64,000 bases of DNA from contig PFXI01000079.1 in assembly GCA_002791575.1 (NCBI GenBank), positions 1-64,000 on the forward strand, given 5' to 3'. Position 1 is the first letter of the stretch, and each line of letters begins with the position of its first letter. The notes under the pieces were generated by a model. It searched no databases and was not told the DNA's origin. It saw nothing but the letters and a program-made list of their open reading frames with translations. Source of the DNA: Zetaproteobacteria bacterium CG_4_9_14_3_um_filter_54_145. GTDB lineage: Bacteria > Pseudomonadota > Zetaproteobacteria > Mariprofundales > Mariprofundaceae. The position numbers were made by a program, and so were the translations under genes. Of the stretch, positions 27,109 to 35,187 are shown piece by piece.

Positions 27109-29040
27109 ATGTCTCAAGAAATCGATTCACCCGTGACGGTGACACAAGCAAACCCTTCTGTTGAGGCCGGTGAGGCCGAGGCTAAGCCGCGCAAGCGAGG
27201 CAGGCCACGCAAGCAGGCGGAAGAGAGTGTTGAGGCACCCAAGCCTGCTTCAGAACCTTCTGATGTGAAACCGGCCAAGCCAAGAGTACGTAAAAAAGTG
27301 GTTAAAGCAGTCGTTGCCGCTACGGATGCGCCCGTTGCTGCCATAGTGGACGCGCCGGTTACGACAGCTCCGGCTGAGAAGCCTGCCCGTCGCAGTCGCC
27401 CGGTCAAAGCCAATAGTCAGGCCACGCCACCAAGCAATCAGGCAGAGACAAAGAGCCCTGTTCAGCGCGAACGTGCTGTGCATACTGATACTCAGGGCGA
27501 TAGCCAGACTGTAGTAAACAACAACGAAAAGTCGACTCGAAGAGATCGCCAGAACCATGCGGATAGTGGCGAACAGAATCCGGGTAACAGATCCGATGCA
27601 GCGACACCCAAGGCTCCTGCCAGAATGCAGGACGAGAAGGGCCGCTCACAGTCAGATACAAACGAAGCGGGCCGTCGTGGCAAGTGGCGTAACAAGTCTG
27701 AGCAGCCTGCTCGTCCTGAAAAACCACGTCGCAAACGTGATGATGGTGAAGAGAAGATTTCTGATGAGATGGAAGGCGTGACGCTGAATCTGAAAGAGAT
27801 ATCAGCCAAAACGCCGACAGAGCTACTGGAGCTGGCAGACTCCTATGAGATCGAGAATGCAGCAGGCATGCGCAAGCAGGAACAGGTATCGGCGATCCTG
27901 CGCGGACATGGTCTGCGCGGCGGCACGATTTACAGTGAGGGTGTGCTGGAGATCTTGCCGGACGGATTCGGTTTCCTGCGCTCGCCGGATGCGAACTATC
28001 TCTCCGGTCCCGACGATGTATATGTCTCCACCCATCAGATTCGCCGGTTTTACTTGCGTAAGGGCGATACCGTAGCCGGTGAAATTCGTTCCCCCCGTCG
28101 CGGAGAAAAATACTTTGCGCTGAAAACTGTGGATACTGCCAACGGTGAGCCGCCTGAAGTGGCGCGTACCAAGGTACTGTTTGATAACCTTACGCCCCTC
28201 TACCCGAATGAGCGTTTGAGAATGGAGGTTGATGACCCGACCCATAAGGATATCACCGGTCGCATCATCGATATCGTTTCGCCGATCGGCAAGGGACAGC
28301 GAGCACTGCTGGTGGCGCCGCCGCGTACCGGTAAAACGGTGATGATGCAGTCCATCGCCCACTCCATTGCAGCCAACCATCCGGAAGTTGAACTGATGGT
28401 CTTGCTGATTGATGAGCGGCCGGAAGAGGTGACCGATATGAAGCGGTCAGTGAAGGGTGAGGTAGTATCCTCCACATTTGACGAGCCGGCTCAGCGTCAT
28501 GTGCAGGTTTCCGAGATGGTCATCGAGAAGGCCAAGCGTCTGGTCGAACATGGTCGTGATGTTGTGATACTACTCGATTCCATTACCCGTCTGGCGCGTG
28601 CCTACAACACTGTGGTGCCATCTTCGGGCAAAATTCTGACCGGTGGTGTGGATGCCAACGCACTGCATCGCCCCAAACGCTTTTTCGGTGCGGCTCGTAA
28701 TATTGAAGGCGGCGGCAGCCTGACTATCATTGCCACTGCCCTCGTTGAAACCGGCTCCAAGATGGATGAGGTGATTTTCGAAGAGTTCAAGGGTACCGGC
28801 AATATGGAGATCAGGCTGGACCGCAAACTGACCGACAAACGCGTGTTCCCGGCCATTGATATCGCACCATCCGGCACCCGCAAGGAAGAGTTGCTGACGC
28901 CGCGCGAGGATCTGCAAAAGGTGTGGATACTGCGCAAGATACTCTCACCCATGGGTACGGTTGATGCCATGGAATTCCTCATCGACAAGTTGGGCGCGAC
29001 AAAGAGCAATGCTGAATTCTTTGACCGGATGAATCAGTAA
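27109..29040 (+). CDS. rho: Transcription termination factor Rho with long low-complexity N-terminal extension
   Basis: [87 protein letters not shown]. Confidence 0.97.
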   Translation: MSQEIDSPVTVTQANPSVEAGEAEAKPRKRGRPRKQAEESVEAPKPASEPSDVKPAKPRVRKKVVKAVVAATDAPVAAIVDAPVTTAPAEKPARRSRPVKANSQATPPSNQAETKSPVQRERAVHTDTQGDSQTVVNNNEKSTRRDRQNHADSGEQNPGNRSDAATPKAPARMQDEKGRSQSDTNEAGRRGKWRNKSEQPARPEKPRRKRDDGEEKISDEMEGVTLNLKEISAKTPTELLELADSYEIENAAGMRKQEQVSAILRGHGLRGGTIYSEGVLEILPDGFGFLRSPDANYLSGPDDVYVSTHQIRRFYLRKGDTVAGEIRSPRRGEKYFALKTVDTANGEPPEVARTKVLFDNLTPLYPNERLRMEVDDPTHKDITGRIIDIVSPIGKGQRALLVAPPRTGKTVMMQSIAHSIAANHPEVELMVLLIDERPEEVTDMKRSVKGEVVSSTFDEPAQRHVQVSEMVIEKAKRLVEHGRDVVILLDSITRLARAYNTVVPSSGKILTGGVDANALHRPKRFFGAARNIEGGGSLTIIATALVETGSKMDEVIFEEFKGTGNMEIRLDRKLTDKRVFPAIDIAPSGTRKEELLTPREDLQKVWILRKILSPMGTVDAMEFLIDKLGATKSNAEFFDRMNQ

Positions 29041-29056
29041 TATTTGCTGTGTGGGG

Positions 29057-29089
29057 CAGGAGTAAGGTGTGGCACTCGCCTTGCTCCTG
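29057..29089. terminator. Bidirectional hairpin between convergent rho and HAD genes
   Basis: CAGGAGTAAGG / CCTTGCTCCTG 11-bp stem (one G-T). Confidence 0.5.
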
Positions 29090-29108
29090 ACTTTATTACA
29101 CCGCCTTT

Positions 29109-29738
29109 CTAACTTACCTTTAACGCATCCGGCAGGTTGTGAAAGCGGGGGATATGATAATCCCATTCACCACTCGCCTCGTGGCATATATGCACGGTTT
29201 TGCAACCCAGTTCGCGTGCGGCTGCCAGATTGTCGGCCATATCGTCCACGACCAGCGTGCGTGCAGGCACGCTGGCTTCCATTGAGATCAGTCTGCTCAG
29301 TGTTTCCGCTGAGGGCTTCGGAATATAGTGATTGAACCGGATGTCGTAGATGCGCTGGAAGTGATGCGCAATGCCAAGGGCATCCAGAATGCGCCCGGCA
29401 TGTTCATGGATGCCATTGGTATGGATCACCTTGCGGCCAGGTAAGCGCCCGAGGGCTGCATCAAGTGCAGGATCCGGCTGCAGAATTTCATGCGCATTTA
29501 TATCATGCACATCGTGCAGAAATGGCTCAGCCTCCATACCGTGGTGCAGCATCATGCCGCGAAGTGTGGTGCCGTACTCCTGCCAGTATTTGACTCTGAG
29601 GCGGTCTGCCTCGCTATGATCCACACCCAGCTCATTGGCGACAAAGGCGGTCATACGTTTGTCCATACGTGCAAAGACGCCTGAATCGGCGGCATAGAGT
29701 GTGTTGTCCAGATCAATAACAGCTAAATCAAATGGCAT
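29109..29738 (-). CDS. HAD-family hydrolase, pyrimidine 5'-nucleotidase type
   Basis: LAVIDLDNTLYAADSGVF, KVIHTNGIHEHAGRIL, LVVDDMADNLAAARELGCKTV. Confidence 0.88.
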   Translation of the reverse strand: MPFDLAVIDLDNTLYAADSGVFARMDKRMTAFVANELGVDHSEADRLRVKYWQEYGTTLRGMMLHHGMEAEPFLHDVHDINAHEILQPDPALDAALGRLPGRKVIHTNGIHEHAGRILDALGIAHHFQRIYDIRFNHYIPKPSAETLSRLISMEASVPARTLVVDDMADNLAAARELGCKTVHICHEASGEWDYHIPRFHNLPDALKVS

Positions 29739-29780
29739 GGGGTGATGCTAGCAGGGGAGTTGCTCTGCTAGTAGTAGTGC

Positions 29781-29890
29781 GCCGTCCGGGCCAAACGAAA
29801 CCGCAACGCGTGTCGACCCGCTGCCGCTGCTTCCTTCCGGATCTGACGGGGTTCACGGGGGTTCACCGTGCGGGGCTCAACCCGGACGAC
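29781..29890 (-). ncRNA. ffs: Signal recognition particle RNA (4.5S type)
   Basis: Minus strand carries GTCAGATCCGGAAGGAAGCAGCGGCAG; ends pair as GTCGTCCGGG with CCCGGACGGC (one G-U); about 110 nt. Confidence 0.9.
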
Positions 29891-29897
29891 ACCTGGG

Positions 29898-30128
29898 TTC
29901 CACTTGTGTGGAAACTGGTGGTGAGATCTGTGATCTCATTAAACTCAAGATATTGGTATGCTGAGAGGGATTGATTCGGATCATCCATGATCCTCACCCT
30001 TCGGGCAGTCTGGCGACTGTCTAAATCGGCAATCGTGCCGATTTATCGAACCCAGTTCAGGGTTCTCTCAAGCCTTCTAATCTCGAGTTTAAATGAACGG
30101 GGCGCTAAAGCGCTCCGTTCGTTTAAAC
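29898..30128. repeat. Array of seven short inverted repeats between SRP RNA and tRNA-Ser
   Basis: Stems at 29898-29913, 29922-29938, 29978-29993, 30005-30020, 30022-30045, 30048-30065, 30087-30128. Confidence 0.75.
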
Positions 30129-30218
30129 TGGCGGAGAGAGAGGGATTCGAACCCTCGGTACGCTTTCACGTACACACGCTTTCCAGGCGTGCTCCTTCGA
30201 CCGCTCAGACATCTCTCC
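30129..30218 (-). tRNA. tRNA-Ser (anticodon GGA), encoded CCA end
   Basis: Minus strand GGAGAGATGTCTGAGCGGTCGAAGGAGCACGCCTGGAAAGCGTG...GAGGGTTCGAATCCCTCTCTCTCCGCCA; long variable arm; anticodon at 30182-30184. Confidence 0.95.
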
Positions 30219-30242
30219 GGTTCCCTTTTTACGGGGCGGCGG

Positions 30243-30271
30243 ATAGTAAGGTTCAACGATCCGATCCGCAA
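30243..30271 (-). promoter_or_regulatory. Predicted promoter for tRNA-Ser
   Basis: Minus strand TTGCGG - 17 bp - TACTAT followed by a GC-rich discriminator (CCGCCGCCCC). Confidence 0.4.
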
Positions 30272-30284
30272 GGAAGATTTAGTT

Positions 30285-32222
30285 TTACGCTTGCAGCGAC
30301 GCAGGTTCACCGAAGTAGTAGCCCTGCATAACATTAATGCCCAGCGCCTGCATGGCTTCTGCATCAGCCGCTGTTTCTATCTGTTCTGCGATGACTTCTA
30401 TATCCAGTCCGTGGGCAATATCGGTCACTGTTTGCAGGAAGAAGCGGTTGTCACTGTTGACCGTGATGTCGCGGGTATAGCTGCCGCTGAGTTTGATATA
30501 GTCCACTTTCAGCTGGCGCAGGGCCTGGAATGAGCTGAGTCGGGTGCCAAAATGCTCCATGACGACTTTGCCCCGGTGAGCATGAACCAGCGTGATGAAT
30601 GCTGCCGCCTGCGTGATATCTTGCAGCAGCCCGTGCTCACTGATCTCAAACAACAGCTGGTCGCCCAGGCCGGCATGTTGAAGGTAGTGCTGCTCCAGCC
30701 AGTGGTTGAACGTTGGGCTTCTGATGGAGTGCGGAGAGAGGTTGACGGCCAGTGGGGAGTGTTTGCCCTTATGTGCTTCAATCAGAGCGCTTGCCTGCAT
30801 GATGGTGAGTTGATCCAGTGACTCATTCAAGCCCAGCCTGTCAGCCATGGCGGAAAAGATGCCGGGAGCAATATCACTATCTGCCTGATCACGAATGCGA
30901 ATCAGTATTTCACTGTATACCACCTGGTGTTGCCGGTTTAGAACCGGCTGTGCCAATAGCCGGATGCTGTTACTCTGTATGGCCTTCTCGATCAGCTGTT
31001 TCCAGGCGATATTGCCCTGCGCCGCACTTGTCTTATTCTGGACCGCGTAGCTGTTACCGCCGCTATGGCTGGCTGTTGCAAGGGCGGCATCGGCATCGAC
31101 CATGATCTCACTGATGCGACTGTCATGATGAAACAGGGCTATGCCGGTATGGGCCAGCTCCACAACACCTGTTGTATCGGCCAGCTCAATCACCGCGCTA
31201 CTGATCGCCTGGCCTGCCTCATGCGCCAGCGTGATATCTGTCTGTGGCAAAATGACGGCAAAATCAGTGCCGGTGATACGGGCAACCGTGGCCATGTGCC
31301 AGGAGGCCGCGGTCACACTCAGCTTGTTTGCGATATCGATCAGCAGGTCATCACCGGCTTGTATGCCATGTTGTCGGTTATAATCGGCAAAACCGCTGAT
31401 ACGAATGATGGCAAGAGAGCCTGCTCCGCCCTGTTCCCGATCATGAATCGCATGTTCGAGCATGGCATTAAATGCCCGGCGATTGGCCAGGCCGGTCAAT
31501 GGATCGGCGAGTGCATCCCTGCGCATCTGCTCAGCACGCTCGCTAAGCTTGCTGATGATACTCTTTAGCTTGGCCGACATCCTGTTCATCGCCAGCACCA
31601 TGCGTTTCAATTCGCGAGTCCGCGGAATTTGCCCCACAATCGGAAAGTCTCTTTCACAGATAGCCAGTGCCTGATCCTCCACGGCCTTTAGCGGGCGCAG
31701 TATGGCTCTGAGAATCGATAACACGGCAATCATGGATACAAGAAATGCGAGCAATGACCATAACAGTGTTTGTTGCGTAGTTTCCCACAGTTTTTTATAG
31801 GCAAAGCCGGGATGGGCGACAAGGGTGAGTCGACCAGCCTGGATCCAGCCGGTGGTAATGATCGACTCTGCATGCGGCGTTTGCAGATTCAGGTGCTCAA
31901 TAAACCATTGCGGCACACCTTCGATACGTGATGTGTTCTCACGCTCAATCAACACCTTGCCGGACATTTTGCTTAGAGATAGCGACTTGTAATAGCCGCT
32001 GTCGAATACGGCATTGATCATCGTATCCATAGCCGCTACATCTCCACGCTGCAGGTGCGGCACCAGTGACAGACCGAGAGAGTTCGCGGTATTCTGCGTC
32101 TGGGTGGCCAGCTGCAGCATCAGGTAAGAGCGGGTGTTCTCCACGGAAATCCAGAATGTGCCTGAGAAAATGAGCAGGAAGGTGATGGAAATGAGGGTGA
32201 TCAGTTGACGGGACAGTGTCAT
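30285..32222 (-). CDS. lapD: LapD-like inner-membrane c-di-GMP receptor with degenerate GGDEF and EAL domains
   Basis: LapD-type N-terminus (ISVENTRSYLMLQLATQTQNTANSLGLSLVPHLQRGD), HAMP, GTDFAVI in place of GGDEF, SEILIRI in place of EAL; adjacent to lapG. Confidence 0.88.
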   Translation of the reverse strand: MTLSRQLITLISITFLLIFSGTFWISVENTRSYLMLQLATQTQNTANSLGLSLVPHLQRGDVAAMDTMINAVFDSGYYKSLSLSKMSGKVLIERENTSRIEGVPQWFIEHLNLQTPHAESIITTGWIQAGRLTLVAHPGFAYKKLWETTQQTLLWSLLAFLVSMIAVLSILRAILRPLKAVEDQALAICERDFPIVGQIPRTRELKRMVLAMNRMSAKLKSIISKLSERAEQMRRDALADPLTGLANRRAFNAMLEHAIHDREQGGAGSLAIIRISGFADYNRQHGIQAGDDLLIDIANKLSVTAASWHMATVARITGTDFAVILPQTDITLAHEAGQAISSAVIELADTTGVVELAHTGIALFHHDSRISEIMVDADAALATASHSGGNSYAVQNKTSAAQGNIAWKQLIEKAIQSNSIRLLAQPVLNRQHQVVYSEILIRIRDQADSDIAPGIFSAMADRLGLNESLDQLTIMQASALIEAHKGKHSPLAVNLSPHSIRSPTFNHWLEQHYLQHAGLGDQLLFEISEHGLLQDITQAAAFITLVHAHRGKVVMEHFGTRLSSFQALRQLKVDYIKLSGSYTRDITVNSDNRFFLQTVTDIAHGLDIEVIAEQIETAADAEAMQALGINVMQGYYFGEPASLQA

Positions 32223-32231
32223 ATTCGTCTC

Positions 32232-32969
32232 CTATTGTGTCATGCTTTTGGCAGTAAAACTGTGTCCACGCTGGCGTTCCTGCTGCATACGCAGGTTTAA
32301 ATCACGCCACAGGTTGATGCGTTGCGAGCCGCCGGCAACTTTACGTCCCTGACCGCGCTCTTTGGACATCCACAGGTTATTACCGTTAAAGCTGTAAACA
32401 GGTAGCAGGTCGGTTCGGCGGTATGCCGGTTCAATGGCGGGAATAAGATTATCCAGAATCAGGGGATCGCTTTCCGGGGTTTCATACCAGGCGAGCACCA
32501 TATGGGCCTGGTTCAGGTTGAGTGCCTTGACATAGGTGATGCGCAAATGCTCATCGGGTACCCCCATCTCGCGCAGGGTAAAATACTTGGCGATAGAAAA
32601 ATCCTCGCAATCACCACCATTGGTGGCTAAAAACTCAACCGGTGTGGCCCAGTAATCTGATCTGTGCCAATGCTGCTGGTCTGAGACAAAGTTCATGCGG
32701 TTGAAGAAAGCATTGACGGATTCGATGCGCTCCGCCTCGCTACTATGGCTTGTCTCTTCGGTTTCAATCAGTTGCTGCCAGTCGAGCACCCGTTGTTTGG
32801 CACTGCTGCCGTATTGCTGCTCGATCTGGGCAAGAAACGCAGGCGAAAAGCCGCCGTTGCCTGCTGTAACAGTCGTGGTTGCAAGCACCAGCGTCAAAAG
32901 CAGGAGGTGTTGAAAAAGTTTCACCATGGTGACAAGAAGAGGTCGCTCGGAATAGGGATTCTCCTGCAA
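32232..32969 (-). CDS. lapG: LapG-like periplasmic cysteine protease; start may be 32927
   Basis: NGGDCEDFSIAKYFTLREMGVP...LNQAHMVLAWY...LILDNL bacterial transglutaminase-like protease motifs. Confidence 0.9.
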   Translation of the reverse strand: MQENPYSERPLLVTMVKLFQHLLLLTLVLATTTVTAGNGGFSPAFLAQIEQQYGSSAKQRVLDWQQLIETEETSHSSEAERIESVNAFFNRMNFVSDQQHWHRSDYWATPVEFLATNGGDCEDFSIAKYFTLREMGVPDEHLRITYVKALNLNQAHMVLAWYETPESDPLILDNLIPAIEPAYRRTDLLPVYSFNGNNLWMSKERGQGRKVAGGSQRINLWRDLNLRMQQERQRGHSFTAKSMTQ

Positions 32970-33030
32970 TACGCGTTCAACGTGAGTTTACATTTATAGC
33001 AGGAATCGGGCCATACAGAAAGGGGCTGCA

Positions 33031-33065
33031 AACAAAACGATGGCGGGAGCAAGCTCCCGCCATCG
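33031..33065 (-). terminator. Rho-independent terminator downstream of flgE
   Basis: Perfect 13-bp stem CGATGGCGGGAGC/GCTCCCGCCATCG, followed on the minus strand by TTTTGTTTG. Confidence 0.8.
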
Positions 33066-33091
33066 CGGTCAGATTATCAGTGATTCAGCGA

Positions 33092-34492
33092 TTAACGCTT
33101 CAGCTGCATCAACGATGAAAGCATCTGGTCTGTGGTCAGAATGGTTTTGGAGTTTGCTTCATAACCACGCTGAACAACGATCAGCTTTACGAATTCAGCC
33201 GCCAGATCCACATTCGACTGCTCGAGCCCGTACGGTGTGATTGTACCCATACCACCATTGCCCGGTTTCTCCAGCACAGGTGTGCCGGACTGAATGGTCT
33301 CCTGCATCAGGTTACCACCGACATGATTGAGCACAGCATCATTAGGGAATTTGGCCAGTGCGACCTGGAACAGGGCACGGCGCTGACCGTTAGTAAAGGA
33401 GCCGAAAACGGTTCCGGAGGAGTCTGTGTTCAAGGTGTCCAGGAAGCCTGCTGCATAACCGTCTTTTGTCACCTGACGGGTGGCAAAGGCACCGGCCATC
33501 TGTACGGTTGCATCCAGACCCGTGCCGGTAATACCCTGGGCATCGGCCGTTGCAACAGGGTAGAGGGCGCCCTGGCCGGATGCATTACCGAAGTTCAGGG
33601 TGATGGTACTGGCGGCAGCACCAGTCCAGTTAAATGTGGCTGGGGGAGCATTCTCCTGCACCAGTTCACCGGCCGGGCCGAACACCAGGCTCTGCGTACC
33701 GATGGCTGTTACGATGCCACCCGCAACCGTGGATGCGGTAGGTGTTCCTACCTCTGTAGGTGTGCCGGCGGTGCCACCCACAAGGTCGGCGCCATCCACT
33801 GAGGTATGGTAGTCCCATACATTATTGCCGGCAGCATCCTGTCCCATGCGGGTAAACTGCTGACTTACGACATGGGTTGCACCGAGAGCATCGAAAACGG
33901 TGACATCGGATTTGAAGTGGAATGTTGCCGGATCAGCCGGGTTGAAGATCGTGCCTACAGGCAGAGCCGGTGCAGTGGAGTCCAGTGTAAGAGCCGAGGT
34001 AACATTGGCTGTAGATTTTGCCTGGGCAGCCAGATTGCCGAACGAGAGGTCGGTGGCGCTGCCAATGGCTTTGCCTGAGAGAGAGTCGATAGCATAGCCC
34101 TGTACAATATTGCCGCCGCCGTCAATCAGATTGAAGTTTTTGTCCAGCTGAAAAGATCCGGCACGGCTGTAGCTGGTCTGGTTGGTTGCAGGATCCCGCA
34201 ATGCAAACAAGCCATTGCCGTTAATAGCCATGTCTGTTGCGCTGGATGTGTTTTGAATGGATCCCTGTATCTGATTACGGGTGATGGTGCCGATTTTTAC
34301 ACCATTACCGACCTGCTGAGAACCAGTGCTGGAGACACCAATGGTCTGTGCCAGTACATCCGTGAATGTGACGCTTTGACTTTTGAAGCCGATGGAGTTG
34401 ACGTTGGCAATGTTGTCACCTACGACACGCACGGCTTCACCGAAAGATGTTAAACCGCTGGCTCCTGCAAATAATGCATTATAAATACCCAT
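33092..34492 (-). CDS. flgE: Flagellar hook protein FlgE
   Basis: N-terminal rod/hook motif (ALFAGASGLTSFGEAVRVVGDNIANVNSIGFKSQ), C-terminal LAAEFVKLIVVQRGYEANSKTILTTDQML. Confidence 0.95.
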   Translation of the reverse strand: MGIYNALFAGASGLTSFGEAVRVVGDNIANVNSIGFKSQSVTFTDVLAQTIGVSSTGSQQVGNGVKIGTITRNQIQGSIQNTSSATDMAINGNGLFALRDPATNQTSYSRAGSFQLDKNFNLIDGGGNIVQGYAIDSLSGKAIGSATDLSFGNLAAQAKSTANVTSALTLDSTAPALPVGTIFNPADPATFHFKSDVTVFDALGATHVVSQQFTRMGQDAAGNNVWDYHTSVDGADLVGGTAGTPTEVGTPTASTVAGGIVTAIGTQSLVFGPAGELVQENAPPATFNWTGAAASTITLNFGNASGQGALYPVATADAQGITGTGLDATVQMAGAFATRQVTKDGYAAGFLDTLNTDSSGTVFGSFTNGQRRALFQVALAKFPNDAVLNHVGGNLMQETIQSGTPVLEKPGNGGMGTITPYGLEQSNVDLAAEFVKLIVVQRGYEANSKTILTTDQMLSSLMQLKR

Positions 34493-34515
34493 GATAGTCT
34501 CCTTTTATTCCTGTT

Positions 34516-35178
34516 TTATAGTCTTATTTCAGTGATGTTGGCTTGCGTGCTGGCAATGCCACCAATGATCATTGTTGTACCGCTTGCTGAGAAACGAACC
34601 GCGTCGACAATGCCGGACTGTTCGATATGCGACGTGACGGTACTGCCCTGGGTGTCTGTGGCCTGAACATCAAGGGTATAGTTTCCCTGAGCTGCTGTTG
34701 CACCACTGTCTGTGATGCCATTCCAGCTTATGTTACTGCTGCCGGCAGGCAGGTTGCTCAGGTTGATTGTACGCACCGCAGCACCTGTGCTGTCGAGCAC
34801 GGTGACCTGAGCCTGTGCCGCGGGATAATCAGCAACGATAGAAAAATTCGATGGCGAACCATTAAAGTTAATCTGGTTCTGCTGGACGGTGACGTTTTTA
34901 CCAAGGTAGCTGGCTCCACCGGCGGATGATGTCGCCTGCGTACCGCCGGCATCTACCAGTTGTTGCAGCAGTGTGTTGCTGCTGGTCTGTTGCTCGACCA
35001 TGTTGAACTGTGCCAGCTGACTGGACATCTGGGTCGGGTCCTGTGGTTTGAGCGGGTTCTGATACTGCATCTGGGCGACCAGCAGTTTCAGGAAGATATC
35101 CTTCTGGCCCAGATCGTTTTGTTTGGTAGCTGCCGGCTGGGAAGCTGTGCCGGCGGCAGTGGCTGTAGGCGTAAGCAT
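34516..35178 (-). CDS. flgD: Flagellar hook assembly protein FlgD
   Basis: DIFLKLLVAQMQYQNPLKPQDPTQMSSQLAQFNMVEQ. Confidence 0.94.
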   Translation of the reverse strand: MLTPTATAAGTASQPAATKQNDLGQKDIFLKLLVAQMQYQNPLKPQDPTQMSSQLAQFNMVEQQTSSNTLLQQLVDAGGTQATSSAGGASYLGKNVTVQQNQINFNGSPSNFSIVADYPAAQAQVTVLDSTGAAVRTINLSNLPAGSSNISWNGITDSGATAAQGNYTLDVQATDTQGSTVTSHIEQSGIVDAVRFSASGTTMIIGGIASTQANITEIRL

Positions 35179-35187
35179 CGTCTCCTC

